From: Campylobacteraceae bacterium
GTDB taxonomy: Bacteria; Campylobacterota; Campylobacteria; Campylobacterales; UBA6016
Length of the DNA stretch: 17,929 nt
NCBI GenBank assembly: GCA_022758985.1
Contig: JAEMQC010000034.1
Location: 1-17,929, forward strand
Direction of reading: 5' to 3'
Made by a program: the position numbers and the translations under genes. Shown here one piece after another: positions 1-6,606 of the stretch (its first letter is position 1; every line of letters begins with the position of its first letter). The notes under the pieces are model-generated. The model was not told the DNA's origin. It was given only the letters and a program-made list of their open reading frames with translations, and did not search any database.

Positions 1-264
1 GTTTGACGGTACTAGATGCAAGTGCGGCAAAGTAGTTTCGAGCGTCACCTCTGAGAGTTTTTTGGAGCCTATGAAGGCATGATATATATTGTATTCAAAA
101 CTATTTCTATGGATGCCTAGGTTTGTCGTGGCGTTTGCCTGCGGGTCGGCATCTATCAAAAGCACCTTTTTCTCGGCCACGGCAAGTGACGCTGCAAGGT
201 TTACGGCCGTGGTCGTTTTTCCTACACCGCCCTTTTGGTTTGCTATTGCAATTATTTCGCTCAT
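1..264 (-). CDS. parA: ParA/Soj-type chromosome partitioning ATPase (N-terminal part, runs off the window)
   Basis: The first 88 residues of a ParA-family ATPase are present; the rest lies beyond base 1. The deviant Walker A motif KGGVGKTTT is at residues 11-19 and the A' motif DADPQAN at about 38-44. ParA forms ATP-dependent dimers on the nucleoid and, with ParB bound to parS, moves replicated origins apart. The ATG at 262-264 overlaps the birA stop codon (ATGA), so the gene ends the visible leftward operon and is probably translationally coupled to birA. In Campylobacter, parA lies next to birA and is followed by parB, which I expect just outside the window. A plasmid-type ParA is unlikely given the housekeeping neighbours. 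Confidence 0.95.
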   Translation of the reverse strand, partial: MSEIIAIANQKGGVGKTTTAVNLAASLAVAEKKVLLIDADPQANATTNLGIHRNSFEYNIYHAFIGSKKLSEVTLETTLPHLHLVPSN

Positions 265-896
265 CTTAAACTAAACACCTTTTTATCTTCTATCGTTAAC
301 GAGCCGTCACTGTTTAGTGTGGCATTTTCGAGGCATTCCATGCTACTTAGGTGCGCAGCGTACTCTCTTGTTTTTAAAAATTCTACTTCAAAGTTTATAA
401 AAATTTGCTTCCATTCCGGGGAGGCCGAAAATATCGAAAGATACTCATTTAGAAGAGTTTTTTTGTCTATTTTTATGTCGCACTCGCCGTACGTAGGATC
501 GGCTTTTATATTGAGCCCTATGCCGCATATAAGCGTTTTTTGTGCACCCAAAAAAGAGGTTATGCAGCCACCGACTTTTTTGTCGCCTATATATATGTCG
601 TTTGGCCATTTAAACCAGCTTTTTGAGCCTCGTTTGGCTAGAAGTTCTTTTAAAAGATACATAAAATATATGGACGCCGACTCTATTTTTAAATCTTTTG
701 GCAGCATTTTTAACGAAATTGGAAAAGAGAACAAAAGCGCATCATCGGTCGACTCCCAACTGTTGCCTCTGGAGCCTAGTCCACCCGATTGCATATTTGC
801 GGCTATACACAGCGGAGCGCTATATCGTCCATTTTTAATATTTTCTATTAGATGCGTCTGCGTCGAAGGCAGAGAATCAAACCAGTATATCTCCAA
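261..896 (-). CDS. birA: Biotin--[acetyl-CoA-carboxylase] ligase (BirA, class I, no HTH domain)
   Basis: This enzyme activates biotin as biotinyl-AMP and transfers it to the carrier lysine of acetyl-CoA carboxylase. At 211 residues it is only the catalytic and C-terminal part: the N-terminal winged-helix repressor domain of E. coli BirA is absent, so it should not regulate transcription. The biotinyl-AMP loop, GRGRRG in many homologues, reads GLGSRGNSW at residues 39-47. KWPND is at 96-100 and the catalytic-type lysine segment GDKKVGG at 104-110. The start is TTG at 896, giving the expected N-terminus (YWFDSLPSTQ). The first 20 bases overlap the end of fmt and the stop overlaps the parA start by 4 bases, as expected for a tightly coupled operon. 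Confidence 0.93.
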   Translation of the reverse strand: MEIYWFDSLPSTQTHLIENIKNGRYSAPLCIAANMQSGGLGSRGNSWESTDDALLFSFPISLKMLPKDLKIESASIYFMYLLKELLAKRGSKSWFKWPNDIYIGDKKVGGCITSFLGAQKTLICGIGLNIKADPTYGECDIKIDKKTLLNEYLSIFSASPEWKQIFINFEVEFLKTREYAAHLSSMECLENATLNSDGSLTIEDKKVFSLR

Positions 897-1785
897 TGCC
901 TAGCCTTTTGCCTCTTATGTATTCCAAAGCGGATACCTCGTTTTTAGACGGGGCTTGCACTTTGAGTAGTTTTAAAGAACCTGTCAAAAAGCCAACCGTT
1001 ATATACTCTTCGCTAATTTCCAAAATTTCGCCCGGCTTATTAGAAGAAGAAAACTCATTAAATAAAGCCTCTTTTATTTTTAGTCCAGATTCTATGTATA
1101 TTCCAGGCCACGGATAGTAAGCAAGAAATTTTTTATACGCCTTTTTTGCCGAACTAAAGTCAACAAGCCCATCTTCTTTTGTCAACTTCTTTGCATAGCT
1201 TGCGTCTGCGTTTATCTGTTTTAGCGGCTTTATAGCCCCAAAATCCAGGATGACGCTTTTTGTCAGATTTGCGGCTTGATAGCCTAGATGCTTTAGAAGG
1301 CAGTTAAACTTTGTGCACCCTTGCGGTCTAAAAAAAACGGTTCCTAGAATGTCCCCGGTGTCAAGCCCTCTGTCCATCCAAATGGCGGTCACTCCTGCAT
1401 AGTCGTCGTTTTCCAATATATGCGTCTGAAGCGCTGCCGCTCCTCTGTTTTTCGGCAAAAAAGAGGTGTGCAGGTTGATACAAGGGGCGATATTTAAAAT
1501 ATCCTCTTTTAATATCTGTCCGTATGCGGCTACGACGATAAAGTCGGGCTTCATTGACTTGATATCTTCGGCGTGTTCGCTTACTTTGCTAGGCTGGAAA
1601 GTAGGTATATTAAATCTTTTTGCGCAAACCGCCGTATCCGGAGGCGTCATTATCTGCTTTCTGCCTACCGGCTTGTCCGGCTGCGTAAATAGAGCTACAA
1701 CTTCAAATCTATCGTCGCTAATCAAGGACTCCATGATGATGCTTGAAAAGTCTGCGCTTCCCATAAAGACTACTCTTTTTTTCAC
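877..1785 (-). CDS. fmt: Methionyl-tRNA formyltransferase
   Basis: Fmt formylates Met-tRNAfMet with 10-formyltetrahydrofolate, making the initiator tRNA. The 302 residues have the usual two-domain layout. The N-terminal formyltransferase domain carries the substrate segment QPDKPVGRK (about 35-43) and the catalytic triad positions N104, H106 (INLHTS) and D142 (GLDTGD), exactly two residues offset from E. coli N106/H108/D144. The binding loop, commonly SLLPRWRGAAP, reads FLPKNRGAAA at 109-118. The C-terminal tRNA-binding domain follows from about residue 205. The ATG overlaps the proB stop codon by 4 bases and the 3' end overlaps birA by 20 bases. The family call is secure; the loop variation looks like a lineage trait rather than a defect. 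Confidence 0.95.
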   Translation of the reverse strand: MKKRVVFMGSADFSSIIMESLISDDRFEVVALFTQPDKPVGRKQIMTPPDTAVCAKRFNIPTFQPSKVSEHAEDIKSMKPDFIVVAAYGQILKEDILNIAPCINLHTSFLPKNRGAAALQTHILENDDYAGVTAIWMDRGLDTGDILGTVFFRPQGCTKFNCLLKHLGYQAANLTKSVILDFGAIKPLKQINADASYAKKLTKEDGLVDFSSAKKAYKKFLAYYPWPGIYIESGLKIKEALFNEFSSSNKPGEILEISEEYITVGFLTGSLKLLKVQAPSKNEVSALEYIRGKRLGIGDILV

Positions 1786-2558
1786 TTAGGGTCCTTGCAA
1801 AAGAGCGTGCCTTCGGTCTGCTTGCCGTCCATCAAAAAAGATTTTGCGAAAGATAGGTCGAAGCCGCTGGTTAAAAACATCTTTCTGTTTTGCTCCAAAA
1901 GGAAATTTGCCGCTTTTAGTTTTGTGACGATGCCGCCAGTCGCAAACGAGTCGTTAGGGTTATACTCTTTTTCGAGTTCGCTTTTTTCTATTTTAGACAC
2001 TACTTTTAGGAGTTTTGCGTCTGGATGTTTGTTTGGGTCTTTGTCGTAGTAGCCTTTGATGTCGGACAAGATCACAAGCATATCCGCATCGAAGTAGTGA
2101 GCCACCTGTGCGGAGAGCTGATCGTTGTCGCCCCTTAGGATCTCATCCACTATTACGGAGTCGTTCTCGTTGATTATCGGTACTATGTTGTTGTCAAGAA
2201 GCGTATTTACGGCAGCTTTTGCATTTTCGGAACGTTTTATGGAGTCGAAGTCATCCGCCGTTAGAAGTATCTGTGCGACCGTAATATTGAATTTTTTGAA
2301 CTCTTTTTGGTATTTATTGATGAGTGCGGCTTGCCCGAGTGCGGCGAGAGCTTGTTTTCCGGCGGTTGTTTTGTTTGATATTTTAGGCAAGATGGTGTGC
2401 CCGGTGGCGATCGCCCCCGAGGTTACGAGAATTATGCGATATTTTTTTGTAAGCTCTGCCAAAAATTCGACAAGATTTTGGATTCTCTCCATGCTTATCT
2501 TGCCGTTTTTTGTAAGCACGGCGGAGCCGACTTTGATGACGATTTTGTCTTTTGACAT
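1782..2558 (-). CDS. proB: Glutamate 5-kinase, short form without PUA domain
   Basis: ProB phosphorylates glutamate to gamma-glutamyl phosphate, the first step of proline synthesis. The 258 residues form only the amino-acid-kinase domain; E. coli ProB has 367 residues with a C-terminal PUA domain that is missing here. Visible motifs are KVGSAVLTK (9-17), VTSGAI (45-50), NENDSV (130-135), RGDNDQLSAQVA (142-153) and SDIKGYYDKDP (165-175), and FATGGIVTK further on marks the nucleotide-binding region. Because the ORF is intact and ends by overlapping fmt (ATGA), the short form looks natural rather than truncated. The Shine-Dalgarno sequence AAGGAT lies inside the last codons of obgE, in a small inverted repeat. 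Proline feedback control may differ from the PUA-containing enzymes, but that is inference. Confidence 0.94.
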   Translation of the reverse strand: MSKDKIVIKVGSAVLTKNGKISMERIQNLVEFLAELTKKYRIILVTSGAIATGHTILPKISNKTTAGKQALAALGQAALINKYQKEFKKFNITVAQILLTADDFDSIKRSENAKAAVNTLLDNNIVPIINENDSVIVDEILRGDNDQLSAQVAHYFDADMLVILSDIKGYYDKDPNKHPDAKLLKVVSKIEKSELEKEYNPNDSFATGGIVTKLKAANFLLEQNRKMFLTSGFDLSFAKSFLMDGKQTEGTLFCKDPK

Positions 2559-2562
2559 ACTT

Positions 2563-3612
2563 CTATCCTTTTAGGATTCTAAAAAGGGCAAATTTTATTT
2601 TTTGTATGTTTTGGTGCGCCGTCGATGAAATAGGAATTATAAATCTAGGATTTTCGGTTTCATTTTCATAGAAAGAGATGCCGTCTACTTCTTCTGTTGG
2701 TTTTAGCTTCATCTCTTTGAAAAACCTATCTATTTCGGCTTTTGCGGATTCGTCGTCAAGAGCGTCTATTCTAGTTATGGCTATAGCATAGTTATTTTTA
2801 CTTATCTTTTCCGAGTAGTTTTCAAGCTCTTTTTTTAGAATAGAGAACTGCTCGAACAAAGAGAGCTCTCTAGCTATATCCAGACAGAATAGGCAAACCC
2901 TTGTTCTTTCTATATGTTTCAAAAACTCTAGACCGAGTCCGCGTCCCTCAGATGCACCTTCGATAATTCCCGGTATGTCCGCAATAACGTACGAGTTGTA
3001 GTCGTCTATGTCTACAACGCCTAGGTTTGGCTTTAGGGTCGTAAACTCGTAGTTTGCGATTTCCGGTTTTGCGGCAGAAACTACTGAAATAAGCGTAGAT
3101 TTACCGACGTTTGGAAATCCGACTAGGCCTACGTCCGCTATTAGCTTTAGCTCAAGTTTGACTTTTTTTTCTATGCCCGGAAGTCCCGGTTGTGCATAAG
3201 TCGGCTTTTGATTTGTTGACGATTTGAAGTGGACGTTTCCAAGACCGCCTTTTCCACCCTCTAAAAACAAGACTTTGCTATTTGGCTCTGTTAGATCAAG
3301 TAGTAGTTCGCCGCTTTCGGCATCTAACACTTGTGTGCCGACCGGTACGATGAGAACCAAGTCTTCACCGCTCTTGCCGTGCATATTTCTATTGCCGCCA
3401 GGTTCGCCGTTTTTTGCTTTGTGATGGTGCTTTCCGCGATATTTTGAGAGTGAATCTGCATTTGGATCTACGTAGAAGTATACGCTACCGCCTTTGCCTC
3501 CGTCTCCGCCGGACGGACCGCCTTCTATGATGAACTTTTCCCTATGAAAAGCGGATGAACCGGCGCCCCCTTTTCCTGAGGCGACAGTTATGACAACGCT
3601 ATCGGTAAACAT
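2563..3612 (-). CDS. obgE: GTPase ObgE/CgtA, 50S ribosome assembly
   Basis: Obg is an essential GTPase that binds the 50S subunit and links ribosome maturation to the stringent response. Residues 1 to about 157 form the glycine-rich Obg fold (GGPSGGDGGKGGS at 31-43 is typical). The G domain follows with G1 GFPNVGKST (165-173), G2 TT at about 191-192, G3 DIPG (212-215), G4 TRID (280-283, usually NKxD or TKxD) and a G5-like SSTAHQ near 330. Length is 349 residues and the C-terminal acidic extension of longer homologues is lacking. The ATG at 3612 has no clear Shine-Dalgarno sequence. It lies 18 bases below a GC-rich hairpin in an unusually long gap after rpmA, so its initiation may be controlled separately from rplU-rpmA. 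Confidence 0.96.
   Translation of the reverse strand: MFTDSVVITVASGKGGAGSSAFHREKFIIEGGPSGGDGGKGGSVYFYVDPNADSLSKYRGKHHHKAKNGEPGGNRNMHGKSGEDLVLIVPVGTQVLDAESGELLLDLTEPNSKVLFLEGGKGGLGNVHFKSSTNQKPTYAQPGLPGIEKKVKLELKLIADVGLVGFPNVGKSTLISVVSAAKPEIANYEFTTLKPNLGVVDIDDYNSYVIADIPGIIEGASEGRGLGLEFLKHIERTRVCLFCLDIARELSLFEQFSILKKELENYSEKISKNNYAIAITRIDALDDESAKAEIDRFFKEMKLKPTEEVDGISFYENETENPRFIIPISSTAHQNIQKIKFALFRILKG
2565..2577 (-). promoter_or_regulatory. Small inverted repeat covering the proB ribosome-binding site
   Basis: The minus strand reads ATCCTAAAAGGAT, a 5-base stem with a 3-base loop spanning the last codons of obgE. The 3' arm contains the proB Shine-Dalgarno sequence (AAGGAT). A ribosome finishing obgE would open it, so it could couple proB translation to obgE. 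The stem is short and A/T-containing, so it may be fortuitous. Confidence 0.3.
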
Positions 3613-3626
3613 CTGAATTTACACGC

Positions 3627-3735
3627 TTAGGCGGGCAAGACCCGCTTTTGCTACGCTAGGCGCTGAGCCACATGCAGTGCGACGGAATTGCACAGGCGCA
3701 AGCCGAGCACAAAAGCTTGCCGCATAAAGCGGCAG
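3627..3735 (-). repeat. GC-rich cluster of short inverted repeats between rpmA and obgE
   Basis: In the 179-base gap between rpmA and obgE, bases 3631-3735 are about 61% G+C (64 of 105 by hand count), while 3736-3791 is strongly A/T-rich. Four perfect inverted repeats are visible: gcggg/cccgc at 3631-3645 (5-base loop), gtgc/gcac at 3677-3693 (9-base loop), gcaagc/gcttgc at 3698-3720 (11-base loop) and tgccgc/gcggca at 3718-3734 (5-base loop). The last two share bases 3718-3720, so they cannot both form. A near-direct repeat (cgcctagcgtag / cgcctaagcgtg, read on the minus strand) is also present. It could be a dispersed REP-like element, an operon leader or attenuator for obgE, or a small structured RNA. 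No hairpin is followed by a clear U-run in the obgE direction. Confidence 0.6.
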
Positions 3736-3791
3736 AATTTGTCTTGTATTAATTGTTTGTAGCATTTAAATATTAAGAAACGAGAAGTGAA

Positions 3792-4052
3792 TTAAGAAGC
3801 TACCGGATATACCGATACTTTTTTTCTATCTTTATCTTTTCTTTCGAAAGTTACAATCCCGTCGATAAGAGCGTAGATTGTATGATCTTTGCCTATACCT
3901 ACGTTTTTGCCGGCGTGGATTTTTGTTCCTCTTTGTCTAATAAGGATGTTTCCAGCTCTGCAGAATTGTCCGCCAGATTTTTTAAGACCTAGACGTCTAC
4001 CGGCTGAGTCGCGGTTATTTTGGGTACTACCCTGACCTTTCTTGTGTGCCAT
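3792..4052 (-). CDS. rpmA: 50S ribosomal protein L27
   Basis: L27 is an 86-residue protein of the large ribosomal subunit whose N-terminal tail reaches the peptidyl-transferase centre. The N-terminus MAHKKGQGSTQNNRDSAGRR and the following LGLKKSGGQ match the family without the cleavable N-terminal extension found in Firmicutes. A good Shine-Dalgarno sequence (AGGAGA on the minus strand, bases 4061-4066) precedes the ATG. It lies 22 bases after rplU, the universal L21-L27 pairing, and is followed by the 179-base structured gap before obgE. Confidence is high from length, motif and context. Confidence 0.97.
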   Translation of the reverse strand: MAHKKGQGSTQNNRDSAGRRLGLKKSGGQFCRAGNILIRQRGTKIHAGKNVGIGKDHTIYALIDGIVTFERKDKDRKKVSVYPVAS

Positions 4053-4074
4053 ATCTTATTTCTCCTGCTATAAC

Positions 4075-4383
4075 TTAAGCGGCGATAGCCGTAATTACTA
4101 CTCTTGTGAAGTCTCTTCTAAAGCCTCTTTTTACTTTAGAATCTTTTCTTCTTCTCTTTTTGAAAGTTACTACCTTTCTACCTCTGCCCTCATTTACTAC
4201 TTTTGCGACAACTTTTGCGCCTGCAACGAAAGGATTACCTACTACTAGTTTGTCTGAGCCTACCATAAGAACTTCTTTGAATTCTACTTCGCTTTTTGCT
4301 TCAACGCCCATTTTGTCAACTAGTACTTCGTCGCCGACACTTACTTTGTATTGTTTGCCGCCGGCTTTTATAACTGCGTACAT
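4075..4383 (-). CDS. rplU: 50S ribosomal protein L21
   Basis: L21 binds 23S rRNA in the large subunit. The 102 residues begin MYAVIKAGGKQYKV, the family hallmark, and include the basic KKRRRKDSKVKRGFRRD segment near the C-terminus, matching the L21 signature region. The ATG at 4383 is preceded by AAGAGGT on the minus strand, 7 bases upstream. This is the first gene of the leftward ribosomal/obgE operon, with a candidate promoter about 45 bases upstream in the short gap after ktrA. No alternative identification is plausible. Confidence 0.97.
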   Translation of the reverse strand: MYAVIKAGGKQYKVSVGDEVLVDKMGVEAKSEVEFKEVLMVGSDKLVVGNPFVAGAKVVAKVVNEGRGRKVVTFKKRRRKDSKVKRGFRRDFTRVVITAIAA

Positions 4384-4424
4384 TTTTGAACCTCTTGAAA
4401 TTTTTTTGGTTTTTTAAGATGCGA

Positions 4425-4430
4425 ATGATA
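4425..4430 (-). promoter_or_regulatory. Candidate -10 element for the rplU operon
   Basis: The minus strand reads TATCAT here, preceded by an A/T-rich run with a stretch of seven T. The spacing gives a leader of about 35 bases to the rplU ATG at 4383. Campylobacter sigma-70 promoters typically have a good -10 and periodic T-rich sequence in place of a -35 box, which fits. No strong terminator was found between ktrA and this site, so some read-through from ktrA is possible. Confidence 0.45.
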
Positions 4431-4453
4431 TAAAAAAATAATTTAAGTTTTGT

Positions 4454-5104
4454 TTAAAGCGTTTTACTAATCTTCTCTATGTCTATAACGTTGCCTATTA
4501 TAACGAGAATGTCGGTATCTTGTATGATTAGGTTTTCATCGATATCAGTATGCCAAATGCCGTTATATTTATGGGCTATTAACCTTACTTTGTGCGTCCG
4601 TTCGAAATCTATGTCGGCTATTCTTTTGTTTATAAATATTTTTGGGACGCTAAACTTGACTATCCTCATCGTATTTGATAGATCTATCGTATCGTAATGT
4701 ATATGTTCGGCTATATTTTTTACAAGTTTCATGGCAGCTTCGCGCTCTGGGTGGATGACTTTGTATGCGCCAAGCTTCGTTAGGATTTTTCCGTGCAGAA
4801 CGGAGATTGCTTTTGCGATAACCTGTTTTACCCCCAGATCTATAAGCGACATAACGGTTAGAGTGCTAGCTTCAATATTTTCGCCTATACTTACGATAAC
4901 GACGTCCGCTTTTGCGATGCCGCTATCTTCAAGCGCCTTTATATCGGTCGAGTCGAGTACTACTGCGTCCTCTACGTAGTCTCCGACTTGTTTAACCTTT
5001 TCGGGGTCGTTGTCTGCGGCTATAACGTCAAGTCCTTGTTCCGCAAGTCCCTTGGCGATGTGGTATCCAAATCTTCCAAGACCTATGACTGCATAGCTTT
5101 TCAT
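4454..5104 (-). CDS. ktrA: KtrA/TrkA-type K+ uptake regulatory subunit (RCK protein)
   Basis: This is a cytoplasmic nucleotide-binding regulator of the adjacent K+ channel subunit. With the start chosen here the protein has 216 residues: an RCK N-terminal Rossmann domain with GLGRFG at 8-13 and acidic D31/D33 at the second-strand end (AADND), then a TrkA-C domain from about residue 135. It has one RCK unit, as in KtrA, rather than the two of E. coli TrkA. I place the start at the ATG at 5104, which has the Shine-Dalgarno AGAGGTGA just upstream and leaves 13 bases after ktrB. A longer reading from 5143 would add 13 unconserved residues overlapping ktrB. The ktrB-ktrA order fits a two-gene operon, with nucleotide-gated K+ uptake inferred from the family. 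Confidence 0.92.
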   Translation of the reverse strand: MKSYAVIGLGRFGYHIAKGLAEQGLDVIAADNDPEKVKQVGDYVEDAVVLDSTDIKALEDSGIAKADVVIVSIGENIEASTLTVMSLIDLGVKQVIAKAISVLHGKILTKLGAYKVIHPEREAAMKLVKNIAEHIHYDTIDLSNTMRIVKFSVPKIFINKRIADIDFERTHKVRLIAHKYNGIWHTDIDENLIIQDTDILVIIGNVIDIEKISKTL

Positions 5105-5117
5105 ATTATCACCTCTC

Positions 5118-6449
5118 TCATATAATAACTCTACCCTCTGCATACTGGTATCTTTTCTCTTCGATTTTTCCTATAAATACCAGCGTGAACGCCAATACGC
5201 CTATCCTTCCCACTATCATCATGACGGTAATCAGAAATTTGCCGAAATCGTCAAAATTTGCAGATAGGCTTTCGGCTCCGCCGTTGCCGGTAGAGACTCC
5301 GACGGTGCCAAAAGCGCTCGCAACCTCGTATAATATTTTTATAAAGGCTGCGTTTTGCGTCTCTGATAGCAATACCGTAACCATGAGTATATAAAAAGAA
5401 GCCACTATCAACATTGTCAGCGACTGCGTAACTACGGTTTGCGGAATAGTTCTCTTAAATACCGAGGCTTGCGAGTGTCCTTTGATGGCATGTATGGTTG
5501 CTATAACGATAACGGCGAAAGTGGTAACTTTAATACCGCCCGCCGTACCGCCTGCGCCGCCGCCGACCACCATAAAGATAGTGGACAAAAATAGAGTCGA
5601 GTCGCTAAGAGCGCTTATATCTATAGTGTTTGCCCCGGCCGTCCTTAGATTGATGGCATAAAAATATCCAGTCATTATTTTTTGCCACACGTCAAAGTTT
5701 CCTATGGATTTTGTGTTTTCCCATTCGAGCGTCAAAAATAGCCCGAGCGACGCCGCTATTAGCGCTAGCGTCGTAGTAATGGTAAGTTTCGTATGCGTCG
5801 ATATTCTAGTTAACTGTTTTTTTCTAAAGTAGTAGAGCTCTAGGATTACAAAATACCCGATACCACCTACTATGATGAGCGTTGTAGCCGTGAAGTTTAC
5901 TATTATATCGAATTTGTAGTCCATCAGGCTATTTGAAAAAAGCGAAAAACCCGCATTGTTAAAAAACGAAACGGAGTGGAATATGCCGTACCATATCGCT
6001 TTGGCAAAGGGCATATCCATGTAAAATCTAACGGCAAGAATTATTGCGCCGATGAGCTCTATCGCAAGAACCATTTTGAACACGTTTTTAAGGAACCTGA
6101 CTACTCCGGAAAACGTATCGTAGTTTAGGGACGTCTTTAGTATCATCTGGTCTCTGTGGGAGAGTTTTTTTCTAAGCATTATCGCCATGAAGGTGGCAAT
6201 CGTCATGTAGCCCAGACCGCCTATTTGAATCATGAAGAGTATAACGACTTGGCCAAAGCCGGTGAAGTCTATCGGAGTATCTTTGACGATAAGCCCCGTC
6301 ACGCAAGTAGCGCTAGTGGCAGTATATAAAGCGTCTATGAAGCTTATTGGTTTTGTGGTTGCAAAAGGGAGCATAAGCGTAAAAGCCCCGGTGAATATAA
6401 CGGCTAAAAAGGTAAAGATTATAAGTCTGATCTCTTTGATGGTGCTCAT
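5118..6449 (-). CDS. ktrB: KtrB/TrkH-family K+ transporter membrane subunit
   Basis: This is a 443-residue inner-membrane K+ translocating subunit. It shows the four pore-loop repeats of the superfamily: TCVTGL near residues 48-53, NNAGFS in the second, NLRTAGAN in the third and TVGVSTGNG in the fourth, each with the filter glycine. The segment GGGAGGTAGGIKVTTF before the fourth repeat matches the intramembrane gating loop of KtrB/TrkH proteins. Hydrophobic helices run throughout, starting at residue 7. Its size and single-RCK partner favour KtrB over TrkH (about 480 residues), although some databases would label it TrkH. It is the first gene of a leftward operon whose promoter faces ppk. The ATG at 6449 has no obvious Shine-Dalgarno sequence. 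Confidence 0.92.
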   Translation of the reverse strand: MSTIKEIRLIIFTFLAVIFTGAFTLMLPFATTKPISFIDALYTATSATCVTGLIVKDTPIDFTGFGQVVILFMIQIGGLGYMTIATFMAIMLRKKLSHRDQMILKTSLNYDTFSGVVRFLKNVFKMVLAIELIGAIILAVRFYMDMPFAKAIWYGIFHSVSFFNNAGFSLFSNSLMDYKFDIIVNFTATTLIIVGGIGYFVILELYYFRKKQLTRISTHTKLTITTTLALIAASLGLFLTLEWENTKSIGNFDVWQKIMTGYFYAINLRTAGANTIDISALSDSTLFLSTIFMVVGGGAGGTAGGIKVTTFAVIVIATIHAIKGHSQASVFKRTIPQTVVTQSLTMLIVASFYILMVTVLLSETQNAAFIKILYEVASAFGTVGVSTGNGGAESLSANFDDFGKFLITVMMIVGRIGVLAFTLVFIGKIEEKRYQYAEGRVII

Positions 6450-6468
6450 TTTGTATGCCGAATGTTTA

Positions 6469-6474
6469 TTTATA
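6469..6474 (-). promoter_or_regulatory. Candidate -10 element for ktrB-ktrA
   Basis: The minus strand reads TATAAA (cgTATAAATAAAC) here, about 20 bases before the ktrB ATG at 6449. It would produce a transcript with only about 13 bases of leader, in line with the lack of a Shine-Dalgarno sequence. It lies in the 118-base divergent region shared with ppk. Other A/T-rich hexamers nearby could serve instead. Confidence 0.4.
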
Positions 6475-6560
6475 CGAAGCTGTTATGCTACTTCTTTGAC
6501 GCTTAATTTTATTTAAAGTTTGTTTTTTTGCCATTATAAATATGAGTTTAAAGGCTATTT

Positions 6561-6568
6561 TGTATAAT
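6561..6568 (+). promoter_or_regulatory. Strong extended -10 promoter for ppk
   Basis: TGTATAAT is a perfect -10 hexamer with a TG extension, preceded by spaced T-rich tracts (around 6519-6527 and 6557-6560) typical of Campylobacter housekeeping promoters. Transcription would begin near 6575. This helps fix the ppk start, because an in-frame TTG at 6568 falls inside the promoter and cannot be in the message. Confidence 0.65.
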
Positions 6569-6606
6569 TGAATCCATTGGCAATACAACTTTTATGGAAA
6601 AATAAG

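Noticed and set aside
235..903. 222-codon open frame on the plus strand opposite birA
   Set aside because: It is antisense to a clear biotin ligase with full motifs, has no recognisable domain, and reflects codon bias of the real gene.
3651..3725. 24-residue open frame across the hairpin cluster, minus strand
   Set aside because: It has no ribosome site, and its coding potential is explained by the structured repeat. It would be worth revisiting only if ribosome profiling shows signal.
4425..4453. Possible terminator after ktrA (TTTAA/TTAAA stem followed by a T-run, minus strand)
   Set aside because: The stem is only five A/T pairs and overlaps the rplU promoter, so it is too weak to claim.
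5105..5143. N-terminal extension of ktrA by 13 codons
   Set aside because: It would overlap ktrB, and the ATG at 5104 has a strong Shine-Dalgarno sequence and gives the usual Rossmann N-terminus.
6568..6606. In-frame TTG extending ppk by 13 codons
   Set aside because: The TTG lies at the last base of the TATAAT promoter, upstream of the expected transcript start, and the added residues are not typical of PPK1.
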